Program-made: the position numbers and the translations under genes
Origin: JAJRPT01 sp965661945
GTDB taxonomy: Bacteria; Bacteroidota; Ignavibacteria; Kapaibacteriales; UBA2268
Direction of reading: 5' to 3'
Assembly (NCBI GenBank): GCA_965661945.1
Contig: CBFIFP010000004.1
Span: 179,982 to 243,981 of the forward strand
Length of the DNA stretch: 64,000 nucleotides
Notes under the pieces: generated by a model
Told to the model about the DNA's origin: nothing
Database searches by the model: none
Seen by the model: the letters and a program-made list of their open reading frames with translations, nothing else
In this document: in pieces, positions 44,159 to 52,459 of the stretch
How the letters are laid out: the number at the start of each line of letters is the position of its first letter
Position numbering within the stretch: position 1 is the first letter of the stretch

Positions 44159-44847
44159 TTTAATAGTTCTATTGAATTTATAATTATGTTTCTATCTAAA
44201 TGAAGTTTGATATAACGAATTAAAATATTATAAATTTTAATAAATTCATTTTTTTTAATATCTAATTCATAAGTGTTTTTATTTATAATATTTAACAATG
44301 CATCAGAATATGATGATTCTAATTTTATTCCTTTAAAATTGTTAATATGCCCATTATTCAAATCAAAAAATAGTTGATTTGTTAATAGATTATTATCAAT
44401 TGAAAGCTCGTAACCGATGTTTGAGATTAATGAAATCATAAAATTTAAAGTAGCTCTAAATTTATAACCGCTTTCTATTTCTAAAAGAGCGTTTAAAAGT
44501 ATATTATAAAGTTCGGGATTTATTTCTCCTTGGTTTTGAGTTTTATTAATTAACTCACAGCATATAAGTCCACATGCGCTTGAGTCTAAATCTTGTTTGA
44601 TTTTCTTTAGTCTTATGTTAGTATCTGCTGAGCTAAGAGTGTGCATATCTCTATTTGGCTTAAAATAGAAGTTTATTTCAATTATATTTAAAATTTCTAG
44701 TAATCCCATAAATTTTGATTTTGGGGAAATAGCTCCTTTCGCCATTAGGGTAAGTTTACCATAATCAAGTGAATAAACATTGACTATTTTAGACGATTCA
44801 GAGTATTTTCGTGAGTTTAGTACTATACAATCAGTTTTTTTTATCAT
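44155..44847 (-). CDS. recO: DNA repair protein RecO
   Basis: RecO anneals single strands and helps RecR load RecA in gap repair. The 231-residue protein starts MIKKTDCIVLNSRKYSESSK and has the OB-fold block IVNVYSLDYGKLTLMAKGAI and KSKFMGLLEILNIIEINFYF. The rest is helical (CGLICCELINKTQNQGEINP). I place the ATG at 44847: an earlier in-frame codon would add 29 Lys/Phe-rich residues that do not belong to the family. The zinc-finger Cys set of some RecO proteins is not obvious. It overlaps the M16 gene by 4 bp, so the two are coupled. Confidence 0.9.
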   Translation of the reverse strand: MIKKTDCIVLNSRKYSESSKIVNVYSLDYGKLTLMAKGAISPKSKFMGLLEILNIIEINFYFKPNRDMHTLSSADTNIRLKKIKQDLDSSACGLICCELINKTQNQGEINPELYNILLNALLEIESGYKFRATLNFMISLISNIGYELSIDNNLLTNQLFFDLNNGHINNFKGIKLESSYSDALLNIINKNTYELDIKKNEFIKIYNILIRYIKLHLDRNIIINSIELLN

Positions 44848-44871
44848 TTTTTTATTTTTTTTAAAAAATAT

Positions 44872-44902
44872 TTTGGTATTTAAAAAAAAGTTCTTAATTT
44901 TG
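44872..44902 (+). promoter_or_regulatory. Promoter of tRNA-Asn (TTTG-N19-TAATTTTG)
   Basis: TTTG at 44872-44875, exactly 19 bases, then TAATTTTG at 44895-44902, the textbook Bacteroidota pair. Transcription should start near 44909, about 26 bases before the tRNA. Confidence 0.8.
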
Positions 44903-44934
44903 TGTCTGTTCTTGAAACGAAAACGAAAAAACAT

Positions 44935-45008
44935 TCCTGAGTAGCTCAGTTGGTTAGAGCATCTGACTGTTAATCAGAGGGTCCGGGGTTCAAGTCCCTG
45001 CTCAGGAG
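44935..45008 (+). tRNA. tRNA-Asn (anticodon GTT)
   Basis: The 74-base cloverleaf has the acceptor TCCTGAG paired with CTCAGGA. The D arm is GCTCAGTTGGTTAGAGC, the anticodon arm TCTGA-CTGTTAA-TCAGA gives anticodon GTT, and the T arm is CGGGGTTCAAGTCCCTG. G is the discriminator. CCA is not encoded. A strong promoter precedes it and a terminator follows within 5 bases. Confidence 0.97.
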
Positions 45009-45012
45009 CTTT

Positions 45013-45050
45013 AAAAAAGACTTACAATTATTTTGTAAGTCTTTTTTTTT
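45013..45050 (+). terminator. Terminator hairpin after tRNA-Asn, usable in both directions
   Basis: AAAAAAGACTTACAA (45013-45027) pairs with TTGTAAGTCTTTTTT, followed by a T run. The A run on the other side can also end the convergent rsgA transcript, whose stop codon lies at 45049-45051. Confidence 0.9.
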
Positions 45051-46083
45051 ATGTTTCAATACTATTTAATAACAAAAGATAACTTTCGTATCTATCTATA
45101 TCTATTTTACCTTCTTCTAATGCCTCGATTATAGCACATTCTGGTTCGTGAGTGTGAGTGCAAGGTAAGAATTTGCAATTATGGTGATACTCTACAAAAT
45201 CATCAAAATATGTTGGTAGTTCATGTTTGTTTATATCCCATAAAGCTAACTCTCTAATTCCTGGTGAATCAATTATTTCACCTCCATAAGGAAGTTCAAA
45301 CATTCTTACAAAGCTTGTTGTATGCAAGCCTTTTGCTGTTCTTTGGCTTACCTCACCTACTTCCTGGACTTTGTTATCTAATAAAAAGTTAATTAAGGTT
45401 GATTTTCCGCTGCCCGATGGACCTGCAACAATACTTCTTTTATCTTTAAATATTGATTCAAGTATATTAGTGTTGATTTTTTCTTCTAATGATAGAAATT
45501 TAACTGTAATGTTGAGTTCTTCAAGATAAGTATAAAAATCATCAATGATGTCATCTTGGTTTCCAAGTTCTATTTTATTAATTAATATTATAGGAGTTAA
45601 GTCCCCGCATTTTGCTGCAACAAGATATCTATCTATTAATCTTTTATTATATTTTGGATTGTCAGCAGACATAAAAATAATTAAATTATCTACATTTGAA
45701 GCAATAACATGCTCCATATTTTTATTTTGGGGAGATTTCCTTGAAAGTTTTGAATGTCTCTTCCCTACTGCCCTTATAATTCCTTTTTGATAGTTTAGAT
45801 TTTTTGAGCATTCATCAATAATTTCAATATGTACATTATCTCCAACAGCAACTATGGATGATGTTTCGTAATTAGATTTTATAATGCCAGCAATTTGACA
45901 TTCGTAGATAGTATTATCAATAGCTTTTACTAGGTTTATAGAACCAATTGAGGCAATTAATTTTCCTTCAATTAGATTATCCGCATCGATATTATCTTTA
46001 AACTTTATGCGTTTCTCTCTAATTTTAAATTTTTCTTGTTTTTCTTTATTTTTAAAACTCTTTATTTTGCTTTGGACTGACAA
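45049..46083 (-). CDS. rsgA: Ribosome small-subunit GTPase RsgA (YjeQ)
   Basis: A circularly permuted GTPase of 344 residues that tests late 30S maturation. The OB-fold is in 35-105. The G motifs are in permuted order: G4 INKIE (168-172), then G1 GPSGSGKST (221-229), then TTSF and the G3 DSPGI near 265. The zinc-binding C-terminal block is CKFLPCTHTHEPEC. The long basic N-terminus (FKNKEKQEKFKIREKRIKFK) is typical. It converges on the tRNA-Asn terminator. Confidence 0.95.
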   Translation of the reverse strand: MSVQSKIKSFKNKEKQEKFKIREKRIKFKDNIDADNLIEGKLIASIGSINLVKAIDNTIYECQIAGIIKSNYETSSIVAVGDNVHIEIIDECSKNLNYQKGIIRAVGKRHSKLSRKSPQNKNMEHVIASNVDNLIIFMSADNPKYNKRLIDRYLVAAKCGDLTPIILINKIELGNQDDIIDDFYTYLEELNITVKFLSLEEKINTNILESIFKDKRSIVAGPSGSGKSTLINFLLDNKVQEVGEVSQRTAKGLHTTSFVRMFELPYGGEIIDSPGIRELALWDINKHELPTYFDDFVEYHHNCKFLPCTHTHEPECAIIEALEEGKIDIDRYESYLLLLNSIET

Positions 46084-46149
46084 ATTATCTTGATTAGTTA
46101 ATTTTTATTTGGTAAAATTAAGGAAATACAAGCTGTTTTCAAAATTAAT

Positions 46150-46389
46150 TTATAATTTAATGTCAAAATTAATTCCAATATTTGTTTGGGATTTAATTTT
46201 AGTTGTTAAGTTTTGGTTTTCCATTTTATAAAATGAATCTTCATATTTAGGAAATTTACTAATTTGAAGAGGTTTAGTTTTAGCTTTATCTATCATTATT
46301 TCTTTGTTAAAGTTATAATTATTAATCGAATCAGTATTATTAGAGTTTTTTGAATATAAATTATTAAAAGTTATTTTACTTATTTTCAT
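46150..46389 (-). CDS. Hypothetical protein, 79 residues
   Basis: A polar, Asn/Ser/Lys-rich small protein (MKISKITFNNLYSKNSNN, ending TKIKSQTNIGINFDIKL) with no domain. ATG at 46389 is used rather than an in-frame TTG at 46401, because a TATTTTTG box lies at 46411-46418, too close for the TTG. It stands alone between rsgA and the surface protein gene. Function unknown; it could be a short cytosolic or secreted peptide. Confidence 0.5.
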   Translation of the reverse strand: MKISKITFNNLYSKNSNNTDSINNYNFNKEIMIDKAKTKPLQISKFPKYEDSFYKMENQNLTTKIKSQTNIGINFDIKL

Positions 46390-46410
46390 AATGTTACTCA
46401 ATTAGTTTCT

Positions 46411-46418
46411 CAAAAATA
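46411..46418 (-). promoter_or_regulatory. Candidate -7 box TATTTTTG for the gene at 46150-46389
   Basis: Minus strand TATTCTTATTTTTGAGAAA, identical over 19 bases to the region upstream of the channel gene at 23.8 kb. About 22 bases upstream of the ATG. Confidence 0.5.
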
Positions 46419-46460
46419 AGAATAGTTGATGCTAATATTACTAGTAAAATTACTGAAAAA

Positions 46461-46488
46461 AAAAAGCCGACTATAAAGTCGGCTTTTT
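46461..46488 (-). terminator. Terminator of the 1572-residue surface protein gene
   Basis: Hairpin AAAAAGCCGACT (46461-46472), loop ATAA, AGTCGGCTTTTT (46477-46488), with an A run on the plus strand that becomes a T run for the minus-strand transcript. It lies 38 bases after the stop at 46526. Confidence 0.85.
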
Positions 46489-46525
46489 AAGGAATTAAAA
46501 AATGTTAAATATGATTATTTAGCTA

Positions 46526-49500
46526 TTATTTAACAATCATTATTTTGTCAATTTTAATTAACGGTCCGGCTGTATATCTTACTAAAAAAGCACCAGATGA
46601 TAATTTGTCAATTGGAATTGAAGCGCTATAGAATCCACGTGTTTTTCTTTCAGAAACAGGAACTGCTACTACATTTCCGTTCATATCGATAAACTCAATT
46701 TTTGCATCACTCTCGAATGGCACTGCATAAGAGAACTCAACTGTAGTTGCATTTTGATTAATTGAGTTGTTGAATTGACCTAAAATTATAGGAATAGTTC
46801 TAACTGCTGCAGCACAAGACTGAACGTCAACAAATCCTTTATCTGGAACATTGTAGATACAAAAATCTCTTTCACCAAACGAAATGTCAATAATTTCTGG
46901 TTCTATATGCTCAAGACCTGTTGCATCTTCGTTTATACTTGGTAATTTAACTGAGAAATGAGGATAAACAATAACTCCATTAGCATTAATTGCATTTCCA
47001 GTTCCTCTAATTGTTAAAATCTCCCATTCTGGTTCGTTAGGGTCGCCAATTGTTAAATCTAATTCTTTACCTGTTACAATAAAATTCCAGCCAGGAGCAG
47101 CCGCTCCGTTAGTTAGGATAATATCATTTAATTGATTACCACCAACTCTGTAAACTGGTTGAAGCCAGTTTAGTTTGTATCTGATTTTAAATTCAATTTC
47201 AGTAATATTAGCTTCAGTCCAATTAGGAATTGCATTTTCTAGTTCGACAGAAACACCAAGATTGAAATTACCATCATTTAAAATTAAATTGGGGTCTAAG
47301 TCTCTTACGTTTCTATTATCGTTCATTGTAAATATCACTGTGTTTTCTGTTGCAGAAGCTTCTATTAATGAACGAGTAGTCGGTTTTTCTTCATCATTAT
47401 ACATCCCATCTATTACAAGTTCTACCTCAGAGTTAAATACTCCTGCTGGAAGACCACTTGCAACAAACTCAACGTTTATAGTTCTGAAACCACTTGGCTC
47501 GATAACTTCGCCTTGGATAGAATAAACATCAGCTCCATTGTATGTGAAATTAAATTCATCAAAGTTATTTAAGTCTCTTCCAGTAGAAGATGCTATTCTT
47601 TCAATGGTTATTGGATCAGTTGAGGAAAGATTTCTAATTGTAACTGTTCCATTATCAGTATCACACTTGATAACTGGTCCTAAAACTAAAGGAGTTGAGT
47701 TAAAGCCAGTTTCTCTACCAGGTGCTGCAATTTCAACTGTTGCAGTTTGTCTCTGAGTTGGGTCGTCAACTGGTTCAACACCTGTAATATTTCCTGAGTG
47801 AATAATATTAATTAAGGAAGCTCTTCTGTTTGCTTGTCTAGGAGTGAAGTTATAATAAAGAATAACTTCTTCGCCAACAGCAAGTTCCCATGGGTTTGCT
47901 TCAGTAGGTAAATCTCTACCATCATTTACTCTATCAAACTCAAAATCAATTATTGCTGGTGCTGATATGTCCCAAATAGTTAATGGATTATTATACCCAG
48001 AATTTGATATTTTTACTTCAAGTTGATAATTAGCAGGACTGTTTACTAACACAGCTTCAAAACTTTCTTCTCCTTCTGCATCAATTATTGGAAGGTAAAC
48101 TTCTCCAATTAATTGACCAATAAGTGGTTGCTCATCACCAACATTATCTCTTATTATAGCAGTTATATTTTCTGTCATAATGTGATTAGTTGCGTTGTAG
48201 TTTTGCTGTGGCGTAAATTGTATAGGAATTTGTAATTGAAATTGCCCACCAGCTCCCTCTGGATTAATAGTTACATTAGCAGGTTGGTCAAGAGTTATAT
48301 TTCTAACCCAGTTGTTACCAGCAGCATTAGGGTCTAAATTTATTCTAAAGTCGCCATTAGATGATACTAATTTATCTGCTCCAGTAGCTCCGTCGTTAAG
48401 AGTTAAGTCAACTAAAGTTACAGCATTTTGTGGATTTGGATCTACAGACGTATTTTTGATTATAATAAATCCGTTATTAAATTTTGCTTTAAGGTTATTA
48501 TTAGCAGTTCTTAATAATCTCTCTTTTTCCCATTCTTCGCTTGTGATAGATGCATCACTTTTAATTACTGTTTTTGTCCAAGTTGAAATTGTGTCATCTG
48601 CAGCATCACCATCTGGCATTAGATAGTTTACAGCATCTGAAATAAATGGAATGTCTCTTACAAAAACACCAGTATTATTAGACATAAAAGTTGCATTATT
48701 TATTCTCACTCTTAAATCATTATCAGTATGAGGAAGAGTATAAGTAGAGCTAAAACTATTGTTAGCGTCCAATACTAAATCATCAACTACTGTATAAGGT
48801 GCTATAGCAATAGGGTTTCCATTTTCATCAACAATATTGTCAGCATCAATACCCCAAACATTTAATGGAAAAGTTGCCATTCTTTGTCTATCTCTATTAT
48901 AGTTTTGTATGAAAAGTACATTACCACCACCAACATTAGCTCTAACTTCGGTAGAAGCAGAAATAGTTTGATTTGGCCAATCAGAAACATACATATATGG
49001 TTCACCACCTTGCCCTTTAATTGGGAATGAAAACTCCACACATTCTGTTTCGATAACTAGTGAATCTAAATCATATCTATTTCCTTTTTCGTATTGAGGT
49101 GCGTCTAAGTATTCTCTTTCTGGGATATATCTAATTGTTACATCAATCTCACCTTCTGCTGGAATAATTATCTCGCCTTGTGGCTCAACAATTTCATAGC
49201 AATTACCTGGTATTCTTTGTAGTGTAATACCCTTAATAATAGTTTCTGTTTGTTTTTGTGATTTAAGTTTTACTGTGATTTCATTAGTTGTATATAAACG
49301 CTTTAATCCGAAGTTAATTTCTTCTTCTAATTCTAATTTGTCAGCATAGTAATAAATTGTAGTGTCAGCAAAATTTTCAAAAGTGTTATCAGGTAAGACA
49401 AAATGAATAAAAGCATCTTGTTTTAAATCAATTACTTCATAAATAAAATGAAGTTCGTAGTCAATTGGAGTACCAACCCAAGGTTCTACATCATTTTTGT

Positions 49501-51244
49501 CAGGTTCTTCAGCAAAATTTATTCTTGCTTCAGAAAAATTTTCCATATCTATTACTGTTGGTAGTTGAGGCATTCCTTGATCAATTTGTGGCATACAAGA
49601 ATCACAACCTTCAGGAATTTCAAAATCTCTTAATTCAGTAGCTTTAATTTCATAGTAGCCACAATCTTCTTCTATCTCTAAAAGTGGAGGCAAAGTATCA
49701 AGTTCACCTAAGTTTCTGTAAGCGGTAGCTGCTACCCAACCATAAGAATCAAAATTTGCAAAACCGTAAATGTAACCACCAAAAGAAACATCACCCTCAA
49801 GAACGTGAGGTCCAATCTGAGGTTCCATTACCACCCAATATAATTTGTCATCATATTTAGTTCCAATCCTTGGGAATTTTTGACCTCTTAAAGCTGGATT
49901 TGTACTTACAATCGGTGTACCATCCATTGTTAAAGTAGAAAGAAGTTCTTGCCTTTCTTCTTCAGTTTCAGCATCAGCATATACAATCAGATTAAGGTAG
50001 TTATCTAAGTATTCGTTATCACCAGAAGTATTTGAAGGAGTTTGGAATATAGTTGCATTAGTAAATTGCTCAACTGGAGTTACTCTAAACATAAAAGGGT
50101 CATAATCGCCTTTAGGGGTTCTATCCCAATAAGCTGAGTAAGAGTATTGCATTACAAAAATCGGTTTATCAGACTGGAAGTATGAAACACCTCTAATAGA
50201 TTCTAAAGCGTGAGGAGCTTGAGCACTGTTTGGATGATATTCAACGAAATCGCCTTTTTTATCAAGAATACCGTCCCAAATACCGAGAAATTCACCTGTG
50301 AATTTATCAAACCATCTAACATCAAAAGTTGTGTTATCTTCACCAGCAACAATTCTAAAGAAATCACCTTTATCTGTTGACCTATCAAGCTCGATTGAAA
50401 CATAGTTTTTAGCCCAAGCTCTAACAGGCGGTGGCATTGATATAAGATTATCTCTACCACTTGTCACAATAAAAGGTGGAATCATAGCTCTTTCGTGGAA
50501 AGAAATCATACCAATTGGTTTGTCTGAGGTAATATTAGTACCTGTTAAATCAAAATAACCTCTTGTTTCACCAGTACCTGAAACAATATAAGTTTGTCCT
50601 TCATTTAGAATAGTAGTAATTTGAGAATTCAAATTTCTACCACCAAGAGTACTAGTTCCAGCACCAACACCTTTTAAGTTAATGGTAATTCTTGTTCTAT
50701 TTTCTGCAGCTACAACAACAAAACCCGTTCTCCAAGGTCTTACTTCATTGAAGTCATAATATGAACAATGAATATAGTCAGTACCCCATACATTAACGGG
50801 TATTGCTAAATAACCCTCTGAAGTTACTTGTTTTGAAACGATAACGTAAACAGAGATTGGTTTTTTTGATTTGATAATAAAACCTTTATTTGTTCTTTTA
50901 TCCTCATCAAGCTCATCTAATTGCATACCCCAATTTAAATCATTATCAGTATTTACGGAGATAACACCCATTTTAGGAACTTGATAAGATCTGTCAAATC
51001 CGCTTGGGCTAGTTATTCTAACATCTGTTTGTTCAGATGAAGCAATAAAAATACCTATCAACTGACGTCCGTTATTCCAACGGTCGTTAGGTGGAAATGC
51101 AACAACATAGTGAGTTCCAAGAGCATTTGCGTTAAGTAAGCTCTCTTTAAGTTTTTTCTTTACATGAGGCGGAACCTCATCTTTAGTATATAAACTGCTT
51201 GCCATAAACAAGGTAAGAAACATAATCAGTAGAATTTTCTTCAT
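46526..51244 (-). CDS. Giant secreted IgGFc-binding-domain surface protein with T9SS-like C-terminus
   Basis: A 1572-residue exported protein. The signal peptide is residues 1-20 (KKILLIMFLTLFMASSLYTK). The N-terminal part, about 45-500, matches the IgGFc-binding family found in Bacteroidota (THYVVAFPPNDRWNNGRQLI, PISVYVIVSKQVTSEGYLAI, DNLISMPPPVRAWAKNYVSI, YFQSDKPIFVMQYSYSAYWD). The middle is a row of beta-sandwich-like units. The C-terminus ends in a sorting-type domain (DAKIEFIDMNGNVVAVPV, SSGAFLVRY). The cell surface is the likely place, probably for adhesion or matrix. AAGGAG with a six-base spacer precedes the ATG. It is a single gene with its own terminator. Confidence 0.85.
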   Translation of the reverse strand: MKKILLIMFLTLFMASSLYTKDEVPPHVKKKLKESLLNANALGTHYVVAFPPNDRWNNGRQLIGIFIASSEQTDVRITSPSGFDRSYQVPKMGVISVNTDNDLNWGMQLDELDEDKRTNKGFIIKSKKPISVYVIVSKQVTSEGYLAIPVNVWGTDYIHCSYYDFNEVRPWRTGFVVVAAENRTRITINLKGVGAGTSTLGGRNLNSQITTILNEGQTYIVSGTGETRGYFDLTGTNITSDKPIGMISFHERAMIPPFIVTSGRDNLISMPPPVRAWAKNYVSIELDRSTDKGDFFRIVAGEDNTTFDVRWFDKFTGEFLGIWDGILDKKGDFVEYHPNSAQAPHALESIRGVSYFQSDKPIFVMQYSYSAYWDRTPKGDYDPFMFRVTPVEQFTNATIFQTPSNTSGDNEYLDNYLNLIVYADAETEEERQELLSTLTMDGTPIVSTNPALRGQKFPRIGTKYDDKLYWVVMEPQIGPHVLEGDVSFGGYIYGFANFDSYGWVAATAYRNLGELDTLPPLLEIEEDCGYYEIKATELRDFEIPEGCDSCMPQIDQGMPQLPTVIDMENFSEARINFAEEPDKNDVEPWVGTPIDYELHFIYEVIDLKQDAFIHFVLPDNTFENFADTTIYYYADKLELEEEINFGLKRLYTTNEITVKLKSQKQTETIIKGITLQRIPGNCYEIVEPQGEIIIPAEGEIDVTIRYIPEREYLDAPQYEKGNRYDLDSLVIETECVEFSFPIKGQGGEPYMYVSDWPNQTISASTEVRANVGGGNVLFIQNYNRDRQRMATFPLNVWGIDADNIVDENGNPIAIAPYTVVDDLVLDANNSFSSTYTLPHTDNDLRVRINNATFMSNNTGVFVRDIPFISDAVNYLMPDGDAADDTISTWTKTVIKSDASITSEEWEKERLLRTANNNLKAKFNNGFIIIKNTSVDPNPQNAVTLVDLTLNDGATGADKLVSSNGDFRINLDPNAAGNNWVRNITLDQPANVTINPEGAGGQFQLQIPIQFTPQQNYNATNHIMTENITAIIRDNVGDEQPLIGQLIGEVYLPIIDAEGEESFEAVLVNSPANYQLEVKISNSGYNNPLTIWDISAPAIIDFEFDRVNDGRDLPTEANPWELAVGEEVILYYNFTPRQANRRASLINIIHSGNITGVEPVDDPTQRQTATVEIAAPGRETGFNSTPLVLGPVIKCDTDNGTVTIRNLSSTDPITIERIASSTGRDLNNFDEFNFTYNGADVYSIQGEVIEPSGFRTINVEFVASGLPAGVFNSEVELVIDGMYNDEEKPTTRSLIEASATENTVIFTMNDNRNVRDLDPNLILNDGNFNLGVSVELENAIPNWTEANITEIEFKIRYKLNWLQPVYRVGGNQLNDIILTNGAAAPGWNFIVTGKELDLTIGDPNEPEWEILTIRGTGNAINANGVIVYPHFSVKLPSINEDATGLEHIEPEIIDISFGERDFCIYNVPDKGFVDVQSCAAAVRTIPIILGQFNNSINQNATTVEFSYAVPFESDAKIEFIDMNGNVVAVPVSERKTRGFYSASIPIDKLSSGAFLVRYTAGPLIKIDKIMIVK

Positions 51245-51369
51245 ACTATTCTCCTTTAAAATTAAAATTTTTTTTTTCGATTAATTTATTATCACTTTAA
51301 AATAAGTTTTGTTACATAAATATTTAATTTTTTTTACAAAACCTAAAACATAAAAATAAGACAAATTTT

Positions 51370-52404
51370 TTAAACTTCCAAATATTCTTCACTAATTAAT
51401 AAACTACCATCTTCAGATTTTATTGTATAATCAATTCCTAAAGGCAGAGTAAATTGCGAAGATGTATGTCCAATTAATAATCCATAAAAAATTGGGAACT
51501 TATAACCAGCTAATATATCTTGATATACTTCAATTTCTGACATATCCCAAGTATTGTTGGATTTTGTTTTACAATCATTACATTTTCCTATAACTAATCC
51601 TTTTAAATTATCAATTTTTTTTCCACTTTTTAATTGAGTTAGCATTCTGTGGAGTTTGTATGGCTCCTCTCCTACGTCTTCAATAAATAAAATTTTGTCT
51701 TTTGTTTCTATTTCATAGGGCGTTCCCATTAAGGAAGAAATTAGAGAAAGGTTCCCTCCTATTAGTTCTCCAGTAGCTTCTCCTTCTGATAAAGTGAAAG
51801 TCTTATAAGGGTTACGGATTTGAGTTTTTTCTGGATTTTTGTATAATAGTTTTTCACCTTCAAATAATATGTTTCTAAATGAATCTAAAGTAAGATTATC
51901 AAACTGAGAAAGCATTACTGGTCCGTGAAATGTAATTAAACCAGTTATTTTATTTATTGCAAGATGAAGCGCCGTTATGTCGCTATAGCCACAGAAAATC
52001 TTAGGATTATTTTTAATTAAATCGAAATCAATACTATCTAATAAAGTTGCAGAACCATAGCCGCCTCTAATACAGAAAACAGCTTTAACATCTTTGCTTT
52101 TAAATGCCCAATGCAAATCATCAACTCTTTCATTTACCGTTCTGGTTTTATATCCAGTACCGTTTATCACATTTTTTGCAAAAACTGGAATTAAATCTAA
52201 ATATTCAATAATTTCTTTAGCTTTTGATATGTCATCAGGAGAACTCACAGCAGAGCTTGGGGCTATAATTCCTACCTTGTCTCCAGCGATTAATCTTTTA
52301 GGTCTAATTTTTTTTAAATTTTGTTGCGCTGCTAATGAACTAAAATTCAATGAAATAGAAATTCCTCCAAGAGCAAGTAATTTTAAATAATTTCTTCTTT
52401 CCAT
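51370..52404 (-). CDS. LD-carboxypeptidase (peptidase S66, MccF/LdcA type)
   Basis: A 344-residue exported serine peptidase that removes the D-Ala end from tetrapeptides in wall recycling. The signal is a Tat-like or Sec leader (ERRNYLKLLALGGISISLNF). The fold has GDKVGIIAPSSAVSS, the nucleophile Ser141 in CGYSDITALH, GGNLSLISSLMGTPYE, the Glu in FIEDVGEEPYKLHRML, and the catalytic His in LIGHTSSQFTLPLG. The set of Ser-Glu-His fits S66. It is divergent from the RSH gene. A role in resistance to peptide antibiotics of the MccF type is possible, but wall recycling is more likely. Confidence 0.9.
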   Translation of the reverse strand: MERRNYLKLLALGGISISLNFSSLAAQQNLKKIRPKRLIAGDKVGIIAPSSAVSSPDDISKAKEIIEYLDLIPVFAKNVINGTGYKTRTVNERVDDLHWAFKSKDVKAVFCIRGGYGSATLLDSIDFDLIKNNPKIFCGYSDITALHLAINKITGLITFHGPVMLSQFDNLTLDSFRNILFEGEKLLYKNPEKTQIRNPYKTFTLSEGEATGELIGGNLSLISSLMGTPYEIETKDKILFIEDVGEEPYKLHRMLTQLKSGKKIDNLKGLVIGKCNDCKTKSNNTWDMSEIEVYQDILAGYKFPIFYGLLIGHTSSQFTLPLGIDYTIKSEDGSLLISEEYLEV

Positions 52405-52459
52405 AATATTATTTATTTTTGTTTATCTTAAAATGTAATTTAAAATATTTATTTTTATT

